Source of the DNA: Bacteroidota bacterium
GTDB taxonomy: Bacteria > Bacteroidota > Bacteroidia > NS11-12g > UBA955
Assembly (NCBI GenBank): GCA_005798825.1
Contig: SYIL01000015.1
Coordinates: 42,437-106,436 of the forward strand
Direction: 5' to 3'
Length of the DNA: 64,000 nucleotides
In this document: positions 41,595-51,569 of the stretch, piece by piece
Layout: each line of letters begins with the position of its first letter
Position numbering within the stretch: position 1 is the first letter of the stretch
Notes under the pieces: generated by a model
Seen by the model: the letters and a program-made list of their open reading frames with translations, nothing else
What the model was told of the DNA's origin: nothing
Databases searched by the model: none
Made by a program: the position numbers and the translations under genes

Positions 41595-42242
41595 TTATTC
41601 TTGCCCCAATACAATGCAATTGTGTGTGTTTAGTACTTGTTTTATTAGGGGTGCTTTTCCGTCATTTAAAATTGTGTATTTGCATAAGGCTTTCCATTTT
41701 TTCTCGGGCCATTGCGCTTTAAGTCGTTTGCTTGTCTGTGAAGCGCTAATAGAATCGCGCTGCATGATTCTCTCGTAAATCAAGGGTTTGGGTGCGAGCA
41801 CACCAATAACAAAATCAAGTTCCTTATACGATCCCGTCTCAAATAATATTGCGGCTTCCTTCAATATATACGGGGTTTTTCCATCATTTTTTTGCGTGCA
41901 CCAGGCATTAAAATCCTCTAATAAAAGGGGGTGTACCAATTTGTTCAGTGCTTGTCGTTTTGCAGTATCAGAAAAAATTGCTTCTGTAATCCATTTTCGG
42001 TTGAGCAGCCCATCCGCAAAATAGGCAGCGTCTCCCAACAGTTCTATCACAGCCCGTTTCAACCCCAAATGCGTTACATAGAGTTTTTTGGCTTCTGTAT
42101 CTGCATTGTACACTGAAATCCCGAGTTGTTCGAAGATTTGGCAAACGGTGGTTTTTCCGCTCCCCATGTTTCCGGTTATTCCTATTCTAAGCAATGCAAG
42201 GAAAATTGGTTTATCCTGGGGTGCTGTTGGATGGATATCCAC
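41595..42242 (-). CDS. coaE: Dephospho-CoA kinase
   Basis: IGITGNMGSGKTTVCQIFEQLGISVYNADTEAKKLY. Confidence 0.95.
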   Translation of the reverse strand: MDIHPTAPQDKPIFLALLRIGITGNMGSGKTTVCQIFEQLGISVYNADTEAKKLYVTHLGLKRAVIELLGDAAYFADGLLNRKWITEAIFSDTAKRQALNKLVHPLLLEDFNAWCTQKNDGKTPYILKEAAILFETGSYKELDFVIGVLAPKPLIYERIMQRDSISASQTSKRLKAQWPEKKWKALCKYTILNDGKAPLIKQVLNTHNCIVLGQE

Positions 42243-42522
42243 TCTGTGTCATCTCCATACTCACGGCAGATTTCTCTATTTTGGCTTTTCCTTCCTCCAT
42301 CTCGACAACAAAGTGAGCGTCTAAAACTGAAATTATTTTGCCGTGAATGCCACCCGTTGTTATTATATGATCGCCCTTTTTTAGCACTTCCAAAAACTTT
42401 TTTGCCTTTTTTTGCTTCCGCATCTGTGGCAAAATCATAAAAATAAAAAAAACAGCCATGATTAATAACATCATTAGCATTGGGGATTGGGTTGGGGCTG
42501 GGTTGGTTTGTAATATATTCAT
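42211..42522 (-). CDS. yajC: Preprotein translocase subunit YajC
   Basis: FIFMILPQMRKQKKAKKFLEVLKKGDHIITTGGIHGKI. Confidence 0.93.
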   Translation of the reverse strand: MNILQTNPAPTQSPMLMMLLIMAVFFIFMILPQMRKQKKAKKFLEVLKKGDHIITTGGIHGKIISVLDAHFVVEMEEGKAKIEKSAVSMEMTQSGYPSNSTPG

Positions 42523-42672
42523 GGTTTGGATTGGTTTGAAGGGTTTATGGTTTGGTGTAGCGAGGCGTGGCGTGGTTAGTGGTTTTTTACAAATTCCATC
42601 TATTTACAACTATTGGGTTCTTTATTAACACTGCTATTATAGCCTTTATTGGGATAGTTTGTTTTGCACTAT

Positions 42673-43191
42673 TTAGTGGTCCTCTTGGTTTTGAGCGGCA
42701 TCCACCTCGTCTGTGGCATTGCCTTCTTTGGCAAAAACATAGGCCTTAAATTTTAATACCACTTGAGACGTTTTACTATTGTCTAACTGAACTGTAATGC
42801 TTTTTTCATTCAAAATGCCCATGGGTCCGCCTCGGCCAGCACTGTTAAATGTTGCCGTTACCTTTCCCTTTTTTCCTGGAGCCACAATATCCTGCGTATA
42901 CTCTGGGGTCGTGCATCCACATTGGGCTGTTACTTTAGAAATGCTTACAGGGGCCTTGCCCGTATTGGTGAATGTATAGGTGTGTTGCACCATTTCACCC
43001 TCCTGGATATTTCCAAACAAAAAAGAAGTGTCTGCAAATACAACATCACCCAGGATTGTTTTTGATGTGTTTTCTGGATTTTGTGCATTCGCGTTGTTTC
43101 GTTCGATATCATCTGTATCAAACTTGTTGTTGGTACAGGATGTCACACAAAAAATTATCCCCATTAAAAATTGACTACAGCGAGAGTACAT
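42673..43191 (-). CDS. DUF1573 domain lipoprotein
   Basis: FLFGNIQEGEMVQHTYTFTNTGKAPVSISKVTAQCGCTTPEY. Confidence 0.9.
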   Translation of the reverse strand: MYSRCSQFLMGIIFCVTSCTNNKFDTDDIERNNANAQNPENTSKTILGDVVFADTSFLFGNIQEGEMVQHTYTFTNTGKAPVSISKVTAQCGCTTPEYTQDIVAPGKKGKVTATFNSAGRGGPMGILNEKSITVQLDNSKTSQVVLKFKAYVFAKEGNATDEVDAAQNQEDH

Positions 43192-43210
43192 GTTTCAAAT
43201 TTACGATTTT

Positions 43211-43987
43211 TTAATCTCTAAATACGGGTTTTTGCTTCTTAAGGAATGCCCCAGTTCCCTCAACAAAATCAGGCGTGCCAAACGCTTCACCAAATTCATA
43301 GATTTCGCGTTGCATACCATTTACATTTGGTTTGAAATAATCATTTATGCATTTTATAACTTTCACAACTGCGCTAGGGCTCATTGTACTAATTTTTTCA
43401 CAGAGTTTTTTGGCTTCTTTTATTAATTCTTCTTGTGAAACTACGCTGTTCACCAACCCCCATTGAAATGCTGTTTGGGCGTCTATTGGAACTCCTGTCA
43501 ACAACATTTCCAAGGCCCTTCCTTTGCCTATAAGTTGAACCAATCGTTGGGTTCCCCCATATCCTGGTATTACACCTAAATTCACTTCTGGTTGGCCAAA
43601 TTTGGCATTGCTTGAAGCAATTCGCATGTGACAAGCCATCGCCAATTCACAGCCACCCCCCAATGCAAAACCATTGACAGCTGCAACCACAACTTTGCTT
43701 GCGTTTTCTATTGCGTCCATTACATCGTGACCATCCGCACTCATCCTTGTAGCTTCATCAATACTAAAATGGGTAAATTCAGAAATGTCGGCTCCTGCAG
43801 CAAAGGCTTTTTGGCCTTCTCCCGTTAAAATCATCGCATGTACGGTAGCGTTTTCGCTTCCCCATTCGACAGCTTGTTTAATCTCACTCAAAGTTTCTAG
43901 GGTTAGCGCATTCATTTTACTTTCGCGATTAATTTTAATCACCATAATATTATTGGCTATCTCCGTAATAATGTTATTGTATGACAT
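43211..43987 (-). CDS. Enoyl-CoA hydratase/isomerase
   Basis: FAAGADISEF, AAVNGFALGGGCELAMACHMRIAS, GVIPGYGGTQRL. Confidence 0.95.
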   Translation of the reverse strand: MSYNNIITEIANNIMVIKINRESKMNALTLETLSEIKQAVEWGSENATVHAMILTGEGQKAFAAGADISEFTHFSIDEATRMSADGHDVMDAIENASKVVVAAVNGFALGGGCELAMACHMRIASSNAKFGQPEVNLGVIPGYGGTQRLVQLIGKGRALEMLLTGVPIDAQTAFQWGLVNSVVSQEELIKEAKKLCEKISTMSPSAVVKVIKCINDYFKPNVNGMQREIYEFGEAFGTPDFVEGTGAFLKKQKPVFRD

Positions 43988-44092
43988 GGTTGTTGATCGG
44001 TTTCTGTGGGGTGGTTGTTATTGACAAGGTAATGATGTAATATTATAAGCTCTTGCCAATTGCTTCTGCTATCTTCTTGTTCCCAAATTGGT

Positions 44093-44512
44093 TTAGTGCT
44101 TCCTATTTGCTTCGGCCCATTCTTGTATATAGGCAGCTATTTCTTGTGTTTTGGTTCCGGGGGGAAACAACTGGGCCACGCCCAAATTATTAAGCACCCC
44201 TACATCCTTGTCTGGTATGATGCCACCACCCGTTAGCAAAACATCATCCAAACCACTTTCTTTCATAAGTGTCAATATTTTGGGGAATATTGTGTTGTGC
44301 GCCCCAGACAATATACTCACACCAATAGCATCAACATCTTCTTGAATTGCCGTCTGTACAACCATTTCTGGGGTTTGTCTGAGGCCAGTGTAAACTACCT
44401 CCATTCCCGCATCGCGCAATGCTGTAGCGATAACTTTTGCTCCCCTATCATGACCATCAAGTCCTACTTTAGCTATCAATACACGAACCGGTCTATTTAA
44501 TATGTTGCCCAT
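44093..44512 (-). CDS. Standalone cobalamin (B12)-binding domain, methylmalonyl-CoA mutase C-terminal type
   Basis: [34 protein letters not shown] (DxHxxG), [18 protein letters not shown]. Confidence 0.92.
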   Translation of the reverse strand: MGNILNRPVRVLIAKVGLDGHDRGAKVIATALRDAGMEVVYTGLRQTPEMVVQTAIQEDVDAIGVSILSGAHNTIFPKILTLMKESGLDDVLLTGGGIIPDKDVGVLNNLGVAQLFPPGTKTQEIAAYIQEWAEANRKH

Positions 44513-44538
44513 TGGTCTATTTCACAAAAATACTATTT

Positions 44539-45438
44539 TCAAGGGCGATTGCCTACCAGTTTTCCTTTTTCATACAAAATCGCCAATTTGCTCGAGTCGA
44601 TTTTTAAACATTCTTCAAGGTCACCCACCACATTTAAACTATTAAATCGTTTCACGTGACTTGCCCTTGCTAAAAACCCGGTCAAATTGTCTTTTGCTTG
44701 TTTCCACAATAAAAGTGCGGCCAAAGAGGCATCGTCGGCCAACAAAAAACCTCTGCTTTGCAATGCCTCTGCTATAGCGCCGGCGAAAATGGTGTCTTCT
44801 AAATTAAACTGCTGCTTCCAACCAGCACAAAATAATACAACGTCGTTCGAATTCGTTTCTTCATGCAAGTGGCCTTTGTTTTGTTCCTCTACAAAAAAGG
44901 GGGACGATTTCTTATTGTGCATCGGCTCCGTTTGTTCGATGTCCTTGTTGGAAAATTTGAGCACCGCATTTGCGGTCGCCGTGAGATTTAAAAACGAACC
45001 AATCCATATTTTTTTTGCCCCTTCACACAGGGTTAACACCCGGGTTCCATTCGTGGTTGTAATTGCTAATTTTTTTCCTTGCACAGCCTCTGCGGTAAAC
45101 TCTTGTGGAGAATTCCCAAAATCAAACCCTTGAACCTTGTGACCATTTCGTTCACCAGCAATCAAATATCCCTGGGTTTTCATAGCCAATGTTTCTTCTA
45201 GGCTGCCCATCGGTATGACCTCATCGGCACCATTTTTGAGCATTACCACCATACTGGTTGTTGCGCGCAACACATCAATTACAACCACCTGCCTTTGAAA
45301 AATTTTGTGGGTGTTTTTGTTAACCAATGCGGGTGAAAGTAGGGTGTATACTTGGGGCATGTTTATAGGGGTTGTTTGATTTATGTTTCTTGATTGTCCA
45401 TCGATGAGCTCCGGGGAAGCAATATCATCTTCAAACAA
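44539..45438 (-). CDS. 2-phosphosulfolactate phosphatase family (ComB)
   Basis: QVVVIDVLRATTSMVVMLKNGADEVIPMGSLEE, GERNGHKVQGFDFGNSPQEF, TTTNGTRVL. Confidence 0.88.
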   Translation of the reverse strand: MFEDDIASPELIDGQSRNINQTTPINMPQVYTLLSPALVNKNTHKIFQRQVVVIDVLRATTSMVVMLKNGADEVIPMGSLEETLAMKTQGYLIAGERNGHKVQGFDFGNSPQEFTAEAVQGKKLAITTTNGTRVLTLCEGAKKIWIGSFLNLTATANAVLKFSNKDIEQTEPMHNKKSSPFFVEEQNKGHLHEETNSNDVVLFCAGWKQQFNLEDTIFAGAIAEALQSRGFLLADDASLAALLLWKQAKDNLTGFLARASHVKRFNSLNVVGDLEECLKIDSSKLAILYEKGKLVGNRP

Positions 45439-45482
45439 TATTTTTTAGGCATATTGAATTTTTTCTCGGATGGGGTTGGGGT

Positions 45483-46079
45483 TTAAGATGGGGTTAATGG
45501 GGGGTTGGGGAGCGTTAGGGGGGTGTTGGTGTAATTCATAGCAACCCCTATCCCACGCAAACAATATTGTAAAATTCCTTCGACACATCTTTCACATGCC
45601 ATCAATACGCTTGGTTTCTCTTCCTCTTTCCATTTACCCAATACGTATTCAACCTGATGTCCTTGCTCAAAATCACTGCCAATACCAAATCGCAACCGTG
45701 CATAATTTTCAGTATTCAAACTTATTTGTATGCTTTTTAACCCGTTGTGGCCACCATCACTTCCTTTGGCCTTTATCCGTAATTTGGCCAATGGGAGAGA
45801 CAAATCATCTGTAATAATAAAGATGTTTTCCAATGCGATTTTCTCTACTTGCATCCAGTAAGCAACCGCTTTGCCACTAATATTCATGTAGGTATTGGGT
45901 TTTAAAACCAACAATTTTTTGCCCTTGTGGGATAGGGTCGCCATTTTTCCATGCTTAACCGTGGTCCACTCTCCCCCAATTTTTTTTACCAAACAATCCA
46001 CCACGTCAAATCCTATGTTGTGTTTCGTGTGATGGTATTCTTCACCAATATTTCCAAGACCAACAATTAAATATTTCAT
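45483..46079 (-). CDS. pth: Aminoacyl-tRNA hydrolase
   Basis: MKYLIVGLGNIGEEYHHTKHNIGFDVVD, KPNTYMNISGKAV, DDLSLPLAKLRIKAKGSDGGHNGLKSI. Confidence 0.95.
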   Translation of the reverse strand: MKYLIVGLGNIGEEYHHTKHNIGFDVVDCLVKKIGGEWTTVKHGKMATLSHKGKKLLVLKPNTYMNISGKAVAYWMQVEKIALENIFIITDDLSLPLAKLRIKAKGSDGGHNGLKSIQISLNTENYARLRFGIGSDFEQGHQVEYVLGKWKEEEKPSVLMACERCVEGILQYCLRGIGVAMNYTNTPLTLPNPPLTPS

Positions 46080-46086
46080 GTTTTTC

Positions 46087-47376
46087 CTATTCTTTATTTT
46101 GGGCTTGTTCTTCCGGCTTTCCATCGCAGAGCTTTCCAGCCCTCCAGGCAGGAATAAGGGCACTAACTATTCCCAAAGCACTATTAAACAACAATATTAG
46201 CAACATGTCTTCGCTTCTCAATTCGACTGGATAAGAAATTGTAAGTGATCCTTGGGTTGTAACCAAACCAAATTTTTGCTGAACCAATACCACTATTGCG
46301 CCCACAACAAGACCGATGATTGTTCCTCCAACACTAATCCAAACCCCTTCCCAAAAAACCACTGCCCGTATAGCATTTTTTTTCAATCCCATATAGCTCA
46401 ACAACAAAAAGTCGTTTCGCTTATCCATAACCAACAATGTCAAAGCGCCCAACAAATTAAAAGAAATCAATAACAAGACAAATGCTAAAATCAAAAATGA
46501 TATCCGTTTTTCTGTGTTGAACATTTTATACAACAACAAATGTTGCTCTTGTGGATTTTTAAGCGTGTGTTGCTGATTCGATAACACAGCCAATATGTCT
46601 TTTTTTATGCGCTCAACTTTTTTTTTGTTTTCTCTAATACCCTCGCGCAAACCAAACTCCAGTTGGGTAATTTCATTGCCTGTGATGGGGTAATTGCCAT
46701 CACTGATTCCAAATAATTCACGGGCTTTTTCAAGTGCTATATATATGGTTTGATTGTTTTGTTCTTCGGGTAAACGCACAATGGCGGAAGGGATAAAATC
46801 AAACACCCTCAGGGCGTCACTTGAATGCAATCCTGCATCTTTGTCAACCACCATCAAAGAAATGGGCGCATCTATTTTGCCGACTCCCAAGCGATATACC
46901 AAGCCTTCTGACATTAAAGCCATATCTGCCAATGCACCCACCTTGTCTCGCTTCGGATCAAAAAAAATGGCTTCCCCAGCGGTTACAATCGAATCAAAAC
47001 ACATTCTTCGTCTAAATGCTGTGTCAACACCCACAACCTTACAAACCGTTTGTTGTTCGCCATAATGAACTATCGCCTTGCCCACAAAAACCCTTGAGAC
47101 CACCGAAACATCAGGTATTTTTTGGAGTTGTTGGAGTTGCTTGGTACTAAGTGAAAAAACCACTCCGGTTTTGGGGCTTAACAACAAATCGGGGTCAGTA
47201 TATTTATAGGATGAAAAAATGGTGGTTTCAAAACCATTGAGGGCACTAAGTAATATAACCAGTGCGACAGCGCCAATAGAATAGCCCACCAAAGATATCC
47301 CAGTAATAATATTTACAATACTTGGATTTGATTGAGAAAAAAAATATCTGCGCGATATGTTAAATGAAAGTTTGAT
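46087..47376 (-). CDS. FtsX-like/LolC-LolE family ABC transporter permease
   Basis: ORF track starts at a TTG (47292); the open frame extends upstream as IKLSFNISRRYFFSQSNPSIVNIITGISLVGYSIGAVALVILLSALNGFE; ATC (47376-47374) sits at the expected start. Confidence 0.8.
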   Translation of the reverse strand: MKLSFNISRRYFFSQSNPSIVNIITGISLVGYSIGAVALVILLSALNGFETTIFSSYKYTDPDLLLSPKTGVVFSLSTKQLQQLQKIPDVSVVSRVFVGKAIVHYGEQQTVCKVVGVDTAFRRRMCFDSIVTAGEAIFFDPKRDKVGALADMALMSEGLVYRLGVGKIDAPISLMVVDKDAGLHSSDALRVFDFIPSAIVRLPEEQNNQTIYIALEKARELFGISDGNYPITGNEITQLEFGLREGIRENKKKVERIKKDILAVLSNQQHTLKNPQEQHLLLYKMFNTEKRISFLILAFVLLLISFNLLGALTLLVMDKRNDFLLLSYMGLKKNAIRAVVFWEGVWISVGGTIIGLVVGAIVVLVQQKFGLVTTQGSLTISYPVELRSEDMLLILLFNSALGIVSALIPAWRAGKLCDGKPEEQAQNKE

Positions 47377-47431
47377 AGTGCACTTTTTTTACTAACGCTC
47401 AGGTTTTAACTACTGTGTTTTTGGGGTTGTG

Positions 47432-47782
47432 CTATTTGGGGTTGTTTATTGTTTTTAATAGCTCTTCCATTTTGGCAACATACTCTAGTGTATCATCTTC
47501 ATAAAAATGAAGATTGGGCATTTTTTTTACACTGTTTCTTATTCGTTGGGCCAATGCATGCCTTATGTCCTTATTACAAAAATCGAGCTGTGCCAAAATA
47601 CTGGCACGTTTGGGGTTGTTGTATAAAGAAATATAAATTTTTATATGTCCAAGGTCGGGGCTTACAGAAATATTGCTAATTGTAACGAACGCTCCAAGCA
47701 GCCATTCGTTTTTGTTACTATTAAATAACTCACCCAAATCACGTTGAATTTGTTTGCCAAATTTTTCTTGTCTAAGTCCCAT
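47432..47782 (-). CDS. rbfA: Ribosome-binding factor A
   Basis: MGLRQEKFGKQIQRDLGELF, LLGAFVTISNISVSPDLGHIKIYISL. Confidence 0.9.
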   Translation of the reverse strand: MGLRQEKFGKQIQRDLGELFNSNKNEWLLGAFVTISNISVSPDLGHIKIYISLYNNPKRASILAQLDFCNKDIRHALAQRIRNSVKKMPNLHFYEDDTLEYVAKMEELLKTINNPK

Positions 47783-47808
47783 TGTTAATACAAATATAGG
47801 TTCCAATA

Positions 47809-48234
47809 CTAAGACAAAAGTGAACGCAAGGCCAACTCATAGCCATGCAACCCCAATCCGCAAATCATACCCTTTACGGACCCCACCAATAGATCTGTTT
47901 TTCGCTCTGGTTCACGGGCGTAAATATTGCTAATATGAACCAAGACCACTGGCTTGGATATTGCCTTAACTGCATCGGCTATAGCAATGCTTGTGTGGGA
48001 ATATGCACCCGCATTTAATACTATCCCCAAACATCGCTCATCGGTTCCCGCTGCATGAATACTGTTAATGATTTCTCCTTCTATATTGCTTTGGGTAGTG
48101 CTGATAGCCAGAAAATTAAACCGCGCTTGAAGACCAATAAAATACTCCTCTAATGTTTGTTTTCCATATATTTCTGGTTCCCTACTGCCCGTGAGGTTTA
48201 AGTTGGGACCATTGATAATGATAACATGATTCAT
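47809..48234 (-). CDS. aroQ: Type II 3-dehydroquinate dehydratase
   Basis: IIINGPNLNLTGSREPEIYGKQTLEEY, QSNIEGEIINSIH, LNAGAYSHTSIAIADA. Confidence 0.95.
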   Translation of the reverse strand: MNHVIIINGPNLNLTGSREPEIYGKQTLEEYFIGLQARFNFLAISTTQSNIEGEIINSIHAAGTDERCLGIVLNAGAYSHTSIAIADAVKAISKPVVLVHISNIYAREPERKTDLLVGSVKGMICGLGLHGYELALRSLLS

Positions 48235-48301
48235 TGTACAAAGGTAGGTGCAAAAAATTACTGTGTCCTTGGTGTTTAATGAATTATTTTTGTTCACTTT
48301 T

Positions 48302-49333
48302 ATGGATAGGCCTGCTGTTTTTGTTACGGGTGCCACTGGTTTTTTGGGTGCTCATGTTTGTTGTTTGTTGTTAAAAGTGGGCTATAGGGTCACGTCATTG
48401 AGCCGTCATAAGGGGCCCTTTATTTTGTTTGATTCCATACATTCTTTTTACCAATTGCCTGCCGCTTTCCAACCCAAATGGGTTACGGGGGATTTGCTTG
48501 ACATGGAAAGTTTATTGGAACACATAATCGGTATTGAATGTGTTTTTCATTGTGCAGGGAAAATTTCTTTTGCCAAAAAAGATATACTTTCACTCATACA
48601 AATTAATGTTTTAGGTTCTCGTAACATTGTAAACGCTTGTTTATTTAATGGGGTGAAAAAGGTGGTTCATGTTAGCTCTATTGCTTCTCTCGGGGGGGGA
48701 TATAATGAAGGTGTAATCACAGAAGATTTGGATTGGGGTGATGGAAAATTCAATAGTAACTATGCCAAAAGCAAATACCTTTCTGAGCAGGAATTGTGGC
48801 GTGGAAAAGCGGAGGGTTTGGATGTTGGAATTATAAACCCAGGCGTAATTTTAGGTTTGGGAGATGGTAAAACTGGATCTAATCAACTGTATCGGATAAT
48901 TCACAAACAATTTCCTTTTTATGCCACAGGAGGCACGGGTTTTGTGGGTGTTGAAGATGTCGCAAAACTTATGCTGCTTGTCTATGAAACTGGTTTGTGG
49001 GGGAAACGTCATGTTTGTGTTTCTGAAAATATGTCTTACAAACAATTGGCTGAACAATTGGCTGAAACAATGGGGAAAAAACCACCCCATATTGGACTGA
49101 AAGGTCCCTTACTTTCGGTTTTGTTTCATTTTTCTAAACTCTGTGAATTTTTGCGTATTCAAATCCCAATTTCCAGTGAAACCATATTGGGGTCCTGTGC
49201 TACCGAGGTCTATAAAACCTTGAACGAGAATTCTATAGTAGGGTTTCACTCCACCCCCATTCGGTCTGTAAATTTTTATGCCTTGCAGGCAATGGGTTTG
49301 TTAAAGAAAGAAACAAGCGTGCACGACAATTAA
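48302..49333 (+). CDS. NAD-dependent epimerase/dehydratase
   Basis: VFVTGATGFLGAHVCCLLLKVGYRVTSLSR, HVSSIASLGGG, YAKSKYLSEQE. Confidence 0.9.
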   Translation: MDRPAVFVTGATGFLGAHVCCLLLKVGYRVTSLSRHKGPFILFDSIHSFYQLPAAFQPKWVTGDLLDMESLLEHIIGIECVFHCAGKISFAKKDILSLIQINVLGSRNIVNACLFNGVKKVVHVSSIASLGGGYNEGVITEDLDWGDGKFNSNYAKSKYLSEQELWRGKAEGLDVGIINPGVILGLGDGKTGSNQLYRIIHKQFPFYATGGTGFVGVEDVAKLMLLVYETGLWGKRHVCVSENMSYKQLAEQLAETMGKKPPHIGLKGPLLSVLFHFSKLCEFLRIQIPISSETILGSCATEVYKTLNENSIVGFHSTPIRSVNFYALQAMGLLKKETSVHDN

Positions 49334-49335
49334 TC

Positions 49336-49343
49336 TACCTTTG
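49336..49343 (+). promoter_or_regulatory. -7 promoter element (TACCTTTG) for purQ
   Basis: TAnnTTTG match 4 nt before ATG 49348. Confidence 0.4.
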
Positions 49344-49347
49344 TAAC

Positions 49348-50037
49348 ATGGTTAAAATAGGTGTTGTTATTTTCCCGGGGTCAAATTGTGATGCCGACCT
49401 AATTAAGGTTTTGCAAACCCGAACACCCAACCCTATTGTACGCCTGTGGCACAAAGAAACTGATCTGCAGTCGTGTTCACATTTGTTTTTGCCGGGCGGT
49501 TTTTCTTATGGGGATTATTTGCGAAGCGGGGCAATTGCTAAACTTTCTCCAATTATGCAGAGCATAAAAACCCATGCTGAAAACGGGGGATTTGTAATGG
49601 GGATTTGCAATGGTTTCCAGATTTTGTGTGAAAGCGGTTTGCTTCCCGGTGCTCTATTACGAAATGTAAATATGCGGTTTATATGCAAAAATATTTATTT
49701 GGTGCCTGGGTATGACCCATTGAACGCAGCTGGAAAATTACACCAATCAACCGTTTTGTGCGTTCCGATTGCACATGGTGAGGGTCGTTATTTTTGTGAC
49801 CATAAAACCCTTTCACAATTAGAAGAAAATCAACAAGTGTTGTATCGCTATTCTGATAAATTGGGTGCTATTTCCTTGGACTGTAACCCCAATGGTTCAT
49901 TAAATAATATTGCGGGTATTTGTAATTCTAGAAAAAATGTTTTCGGTATGATGCCCCATCCAGAGCGTTGCGCAACAAATTACCTTCTTAACCTCGATGG
50001 TTTAAAAATATTCAATACCCTTTTGGGGGCGGGGTGA
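49348..50037 (+). CDS. purQ: Phosphoribosylformylglycinamidine synthase subunit PurQ
   Basis: VVIFPGSNCDADL, FLPGGFSYGDYLRSGAIAKLSPIM, GICNGFQILCESGLLPGALLRN, GMMPHPER. Confidence 0.95.
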   Translation: MVKIGVVIFPGSNCDADLIKVLQTRTPNPIVRLWHKETDLQSCSHLFLPGGFSYGDYLRSGAIAKLSPIMQSIKTHAENGGFVMGICNGFQILCESGLLPGALLRNVNMRFICKNIYLVPGYDPLNAAGKLHQSTVLCVPIAHGEGRYFCDHKTLSQLEENQQVLYRYSDKLGAISLDCNPNGSLNNIAGICNSRKNVFGMMPHPERCATNYLLNLDGLKIFNTLLGAG

Positions 50038-50186
50038 GATTTGTTTTCTTGTTGAGATTTGTTTTTTTATCGTAATTTGTTTTTTTGATTGCTCGTATAT
50101 TTTCAACATTTTTTACAACATATTGGGGGCGTTTTACGTCTACTGTGTATAGTGTTTTAAGATTGCGTTACAAATATTAAACAACC

Positions 50187-50297
50187 ATGAAAACACAGTT
50201 AACCATTATCACTTGTAAGGGTTTGGGTACAAAACAAATATCCACCCCAAAACAACGAACCGACAAGGGTGTTTTCCAAACTGCTGCTGGTGTTTGA
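50187..50297 (+). CDS. Possible 36-aa small ORF
   Basis: MKTQLTIITCKGLGTKQISTPKQRTDKGVFQTAAGV* in an otherwise empty intergenic region. Confidence 0.3.
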   Translation: MKTQLTIITCKGLGTKQISTPKQRTDKGVFQTAAGV

Positions 50298-50302
50298 TAG
50301 TA

Positions 50303-51373
50303 TTAAAGTTGACTTTCTTTAAGTCTTTCTGCATTTTCTGCAACTTGAAGCGCATTTAATATTTCTTGAATATCGCCATTCATAATTGCTGATAAATTGT
50401 ACAGTGTTAACCCAATTCTATGGTCTGTTACTCTGCCTTGTGAATAATTGTAGGTTCTTACCTTGGCACTTCTATCTCCTGTACTTACAAGGGTTTTTCT
50501 TCGCAACGATATCGCTTCAATGTGCTTTTTATATTCAATTTCATATAATTTTGTGGCCAACATCTTCATGGCTTTTTCTCGGTTCCCGAGCTGATTTCTC
50601 TCGGTTTGACACACCACTACCAATCCTGATGGTATATGCGTTAATTGTACCTTTGTCTCAACTTTGTTTACGTTTTGACCACCAGCGCCCCCACTTCTAC
50701 TTGTCTCCATTTTAACATCTGCTGGATTGAGTTGAACATCTACCTCTTCAGCTTCTGGCATCACAACCACACTAACCGCCGATGTGTGGACTCTCCCTTG
50801 ACTCTCTGTTGCGGGAACCCTTTGCACCCGGTGAACCCCACTCTCATATTTTAATATTCCATAGGATCCCATTTGGGGTATTTCAAATATTATTTTGCTA
50901 AAACCTCCCGCCGTTCCCTCTGTTTCGTCTACAACGCCCATTTTCCAACCAATTCGGTCACAATATCGCTGATACATTCTGAACAAATCGCCCGCAAAAA
51001 TTCCTGCTTCATCTCCCCCTGTACCCGCCCTTATTTCAACAACCGCTGGTTTTGCATCCTCTAAATCTTTGGGTAATAATTGAAGACGAATTGTTTCTTC
51101 AAGTTGATATTGCATTGGTTCAAGTAATACCAACTCGTCCTTTGCCATATCTCGCAACTCTTTATCCTTTTCGTTGTTTAAAATTTCCCTTGCTTCTTTG
51201 ATTCTTTCAAACCAATTTTTATATTCATAATAAGACCCTACAAGATCCTCAAGGTCTCGATACTCTTTGTTGAGCTTGGTAAAACGTGTAATGTCTTGCG
51301 CAATTTCTGGGCTACTCAACAACAATTCTATATCTTTAAAGTGTGCGTAAACAGCTTCTAGTTTTTCCAACAT
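50303..51373 (-). CDS. prfA: Peptide chain release factor 1
   Basis: [44 protein letters not shown]. Confidence 0.96.
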   Translation of the reverse strand: MLEKLEAVYAHFKDIELLLSSPEIAQDITRFTKLNKEYRDLEDLVGSYYEYKNWFERIKEAREILNNEKDKELRDMAKDELVLLEPMQYQLEETIRLQLLPKDLEDAKPAVVEIRAGTGGDEAGIFAGDLFRMYQRYCDRIGWKMGVVDETEGTAGGFSKIIFEIPQMGSYGILKYESGVHRVQRVPATESQGRVHTSAVSVVVMPEAEEVDVQLNPADVKMETSRSGGAGGQNVNKVETKVQLTHIPSGLVVVCQTERNQLGNREKAMKMLATKLYEIEYKKHIEAISLRRKTLVSTGDRSAKVRTYNYSQGRVTDHRIGLTLYNLSAIMNGDIQEILNALQVAENAERLKESQL

Positions 51374-51569
51374 GTATAGTACAAAGATACCTATTCAAAC
51401 CAAATGGTTATTGATACCCCGAATTTGCTCTTCCCACCTTGGTTTTCGTGCACCATTGCATTAAAAAAGTCCGTTGTGATTGGTTGGTTTCACGGTTTTT
51501 TTAATGTTTTTTTTCTCGGCATGTAAGGGTTTTTGGGGATTTGAGATACGGATATCAAGGTGGTTTTCG

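Noticed and set aside
44093-44512. Lone B12-binding domain as a truncated mutase
   Set aside because: Stand-alone cobalamin-binding mutase subunits are well established; all motifs intact.
44648-44663. CGTTTCACGTGACTTG as another parS
   Set aside because: Right half-site is degenerate; lies in comB; too weak alone.
48692-48699. G8 tract in the epimerase gene as phase switch
   Set aside because: Shorter than tracts usually considered unstable; noted but weaker than the G10 and G12 tracts.
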